DNA from: Penium margaritaceum
Lineage: Eukaryota; Streptophyta; Zygnematophyceae; Desmidiales; Peniaceae
DNA: 64,000 nucleotides
Assembly (NCBI GenBank): GCA_023375785.1
Contig: SZWC01008622.1
Coordinates: forward strand, 49,653 to 113,652
Direction of reading: 5' to 3'
The translations under genes and the position numbers were made by a program. The notes below the pieces were generated by a model. The model was not told the origin of the DNA. It did no database searches and was given only the letters and a program-made list of their open reading frames with translations. This document shows, one piece after another, positions 61,561 to 64,000 of the stretch. The first letter of the stretch is position 1; each line of letters starts with the position of its first letter.

Positions 61561-62856
61561 GGGCACTAGAGCGTCACCTTTGGCACTAGAGCGTCAAATT
61601 GTGGTACTAGAGCGTCACACTTTGGCACTAGAGCTTCACACGTTGGCACTAAAGCGTCAGACTTTGGTACTAGAGCTTCACGTTTTGGCACTATCGCATC
61701 ACACTTTGGCACTAGAGCGTCACACTTTGGAACTATAGCAAAACACTTTGGCACTTGAGCGTCACAGTTTTGCACTAGAGCGTCACACTTTGGCACTAGA
61801 TCGTCACACCTTGGCACTAGAGTGTCACACTCTGGCACTAGAGCGTCACACTTGGGCACTAGAGCGTCACACTCTGGCACTAGAGCGTCACACTTTGGCA
61901 CGAGAGCTTCAGACTTTGGCACTAGAGCGTTGCACTTTAGCACTATAGTGTCACACTTTGACACTAGAGCGTCACACTTTGGCACTAGGGCATCACACTT
62001 TGGTACTAAGGCGTCACACTTTGGCACTATAGCTTCACACTTTGACACTAGAGCATCACACTTTGGCACTAGAGCATCACACTTTGACACAAGAGATTCA
62101 CATTTTGGCACTATAGAGTCACACTTTGGCAATAAGGCGTCACACTTTGGCACTAAAGCATCACACTTTGGCACTAGAGCGTCACACGTTGGCACTAGAG
62201 CGTCACACTTTGGTACTAGAGCGTCACACTTGTCGGATATGATCTCGGAGATCGCCTCAAGGGGTGCAGCCACTGAGAGAATAAAGAGTGACAATGCAGG
62301 TTCATCTCCGGAGTCACAAGATCAACATCCAAACAGTCCCACGGCCGACAAACTGTGCGAGCCTCGCCAAGACCAAAACCAACAGCCGCATACCACAACG
62401 GCCTAGGCGAAACGCACCTGCGAAGATCGTCCCTACACTCACCACTCCCCTATGCGTACACCTAGCAAAGCCAAATAATGGTCTCGAGGCACTCCCTGCT
62501 CTCGCACTTGCCCGAGCCGCCACCTCTATGCCCGCTCGACGAAGCGCGCTAGCTTAGACCTTTCCTACTTGTATTGCTTGTACTTCAGTCTAAAATCAAT
62601 CCATTGGATTCTCCTTCAGGCTTGTCCCTTTGGGCCGCCTCCGGTCCCTTTGCCCTCAATCTCAACTTAGCGCCCGTGCTCCCGCACTGCGCCCTCCTTC
62701 CCACTGTTGAACGTCACTCATACGTCAGCAATGCCCGTGTTGTTCTTCTATGCCCCATGGCCACTGCCATGGGTTGACGGACAGGTTGGGCATGCACTGC
62801 TCCCTTGGAGTAAGTCCCCCAAACCTTGTTCGTGGTGCAAGTCCAAGCGAGACACC

Positions 62857-62940
62857 AGAAGTGTAGCGTAACGGATAGCATGTTGGACTTAGGGACAACA
62901 GGTCCTGCGATCGAGCCTTGATGTGCACAGGAGGTTTTTT
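62857..62940 (+). ncRNA. tRNA-like / pol III-like unit (possible tRNA pseudogene or SINE head)
   Basis: An A-box-like TAGCGTAACGG (62864-62874), a D-arm-like GGATAGC, a 5-bp stem TGTTG/CAACA with an oversized 10-nt loop, a weak B-box-like ATCGAGCC (62910-62917) and a TTTTTT run at 62935-62940 occur in the order and spacing of a pol III tRNA gene. The acceptor and T stems do not pair properly, so it is not a functional canonical tRNA. It could be a tRNA-derived SINE fragment or chance similarity. Confidence 0.3.
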
Positions 62941-63112
62941 GACCTTCTAGCATAGGGGAAGTTTCTTAGACATTTCTCCATGCATGAGGAGAGTGCGCCA
63001 CTTGGCGGTCAGTGGATGCGCCAATTGGCGGACTGGTGAGGTGGTTTGGAGTGACCACCCCAAAAGTGTCACTGCCCACACACCTTAGAAGCCAGGCCTA
63101 GGACTATATGTA

Positions 63113-63120
63113 CCAGGCTC
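63113..63120 (+). promoter_or_regulatory. TATA-like element of element 5
   Basis: ACTATATG about 0.7 kb upstream of the gag start and within the presumed LTR. Assigned by motif and position only. Confidence 0.35.
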
Positions 63121-63507
63121 ATTCCTCATTCTAATTACACAATCTGGCCTTAGATGCTCCTCACAGAGTTGTCCAACTAAGGAACAGTATAAAGAAGACA
63201 CTGGTTGGTCTAAGCCCCAGGAGTTAGTCCTTGACTAGCACCTCGCGCGAAAGTGACCAAGTGTTAAGTGGGCATAGTTGCTAGCAAGTGATTGCCTAGG
63301 AACTGCTCAGTGTGGAACCGTGATCTTGAGGGTGATATCTTCTCCTAGCTGAAATGCTAGGAGCGGACGGCAGGTGCTATTGTGTCGGCCCTGTTTTCTA
63401 GTCCGTTTGCCTCAGGCCGGTTGACAAAGGGTTATGGGCCCACACTGACCAGTTGTAAGGCACGCTTCGCTCAACTCTGGTACGCTCTCTCCAGGTGCGC
63501 ACGCTGG

Positions 63508-63543
63508 CTCCATCAGCTCCATCAGCTCCATCAGCTTCATCAA
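63508..63543 (+). repeat. 9-bp microrepeat CTCCATCAG x 4
   Basis: Three exact copies and one variant (CTTCATCAA) in the leader of element 5. Confidence 0.9.
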
Positions 63544-63818
63544 CTTCAACGGCTTGGTCTGAACTCAGCACACAGGGACCAAGGAAAAGCTCTGCCCTTG
63601 GAGGCACGACCCTTGAGTCCCAACCAGGACAAGCTCTGCCCTTGGTGGCAAGACCCTGGGTGTGTTGGTGTAGATATCTTCTCTGTCTTTAGGTGAACAT
63701 CGGCTGAAGGGGTAAGCAACGGATCTGCATCCTAAAACCGGTAGCAGACATCAGCTAACATCAGCCTACATCGGCCTCAACGCAGCAGAGACGTGGGAAG
63801 CAGATAAAGGCAACAAAA

Positions 63819-64000
63819 ATGGTTGACCCATCAGGAGGAGTGGGGACTGCCGCAGGGCAGTCCTCAAACTCAACAGTGGCTACCACAGGGCAGACCACTG
63901 GAGCAAATGTGAGTGCTATGTCACTGCCGCAAGGTCTTGGACCCTTGGGAGGAATCCCCATTTTTGAGGGGATTGACTTCCCCCTTTGGAGATGGCAGTT
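63819..64000 (+). CDS. Copia-like Gag, N-terminal part (runs off the window)
   Basis: Open frame of 60 codons from an ATG in AACAAAAATGG context to the window end. The first 45 residues are Gly/Ser/Thr/Gln-rich and probably disordered. They lead into IPIFEGIDFPLWRWQ, which fits the start of the copia-type Gag domain (hydrophobic - F-G - F--W--Q, as in the common L-G-NY--W pattern). This would be the nucleocapsid/capsid part of a polyprotein that forms virus-like particles in the cytoplasm. No stop or frameshift is seen in the visible part, in contrast to all other retroelement frames in the window, so this may be a younger or autonomous copy. Start choice: first ATG of the open frame, matching the usual 40-60 residue distance to the domain. 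Confidence 0.65.
   Translation, partial: MVDPSGGVGTAAGQSSNSTVATTGQTTGANVSAMSLPQGLGPLGGIPIFEGIDFPLWRWQ

Larger units (their letters stand above)
40128..62230 (+). repeat. 21-bp satellite, block 5
   Basis: About 22 kb, the largest block, same orientation, continuing in phase from block 4 across element 4. Contains the 21-bp x 7 run, the 42-bp x 16 array, the 461-bp x 7.9 array and looser 1.1-1.8 kb duplications. It ends where the TGTCGGAT terminus of the next LTR element begins. Confidence 0.97.
62231..63818 (+). mobile_element. 5' LTR and leader of a copia-like element (element 5)
   Basis: Satellite stops at CGTCACACT and a TGTCGGATATGATC terminus begins, resembling the TGTCGGGACATGAATC start of element 4. 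About 1.6 kb follow before a gag start codon. A TATA-like GGACTATATG lies at 63111-63120, and a pol III-like tRNA-derived unit at about 62857-62940. The 3' end of the LTR and the primer-binding site could not be fixed: no TGGTATCAGAGC is present. The partner LTR lies beyond the window. Confidence 0.55.

Noticed and set aside
2102-62230. Telomeric or ribosomal repeat
   Set aside because: No TTTAGGG or TTAGGG runs and no rRNA signature; the 21-bp monomer is unrelated to telomeric repeats.
63300-63818. A specific primer-binding site for element 5
   Set aside because: No stretch matches initiator tRNA-Met, and other TGG starts could not be tied to an LTR end in CA; left undefined.

Overview
This is a repeat-dominated eukaryotic window, most likely from a green-lineage (plant or alga) nuclear genome. 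Four LTR elements carry a primer-binding site TGGTATCAGAGC, the complement of the 3' end of plant-type initiator tRNA-Met. I recognise no ordinary host gene, no rRNA, no intact canonical tRNA and no prokaryotic feature. The species cannot be named from the sequence.

About 45 kb of the 64 kb (roughly 70%) is one degenerate 21-bp tandem satellite with core CACACTTTGGCACTAGAG. It lies in five blocks (2102-2848, 3920-7830, 11956-21452, 27581-36414, 40128-62230), all in the same orientation. It reads as one long array split by later insertions. Inside it are higher-order repeats: 63 bp x 31, 42 bp x 16, 461 bp x about 7.9, a 21-bp x 7 run, a 221-bp doublet, many 84-210 bp doublets and looser 1-2 kb duplications. 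Because 21 is a multiple of 3, the array is open in three frames and produces very long apparent proteins (up to about 1,266 aa) that I treat as artefacts.

The interruptions, left to right: (1) an LTR element on the minus strand (internal part 1-1134, 5' LTR 1147-1724) next to a dispersed coding fragment (1725-2094); (2) a hAT-like element with 8-bp target duplication (2849-3919) containing a poly-C tract and a 158-bp assembly gap; (3) a minus-strand LTR element (7831-11955) whose 3' LTR holds a second hAT-like MITE (7976-8394); (4) a plus-strand LTR element without a recognisable 3' LTR (21453 to about 24400), then a second copy of the dispersed coding fragment and a decayed Gln/Pro-rich gag (25825-27580); (5) a structurally complete 3.7-kb LTR element (36415-40127) with 5-bp target duplication ACTTT; (6) the 5' part of a copia-like element entering the window's right end (62231-64000), with its gag start at 63819.

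The LTR elements at 8.8, 24.0 and 38.8 kb carry one homologous reading frame of about 225-245 codons. It ends just before the polypurine tract where that is present, and no pol is visible. I read these as one non-autonomous, Gag-like-protein-encoding LTR family, with all three copies here broken by stops or frameshifts. The window shows satellite expansion, repeated LTR and hAT insertion into it, and re-amplification of sub-blocks.
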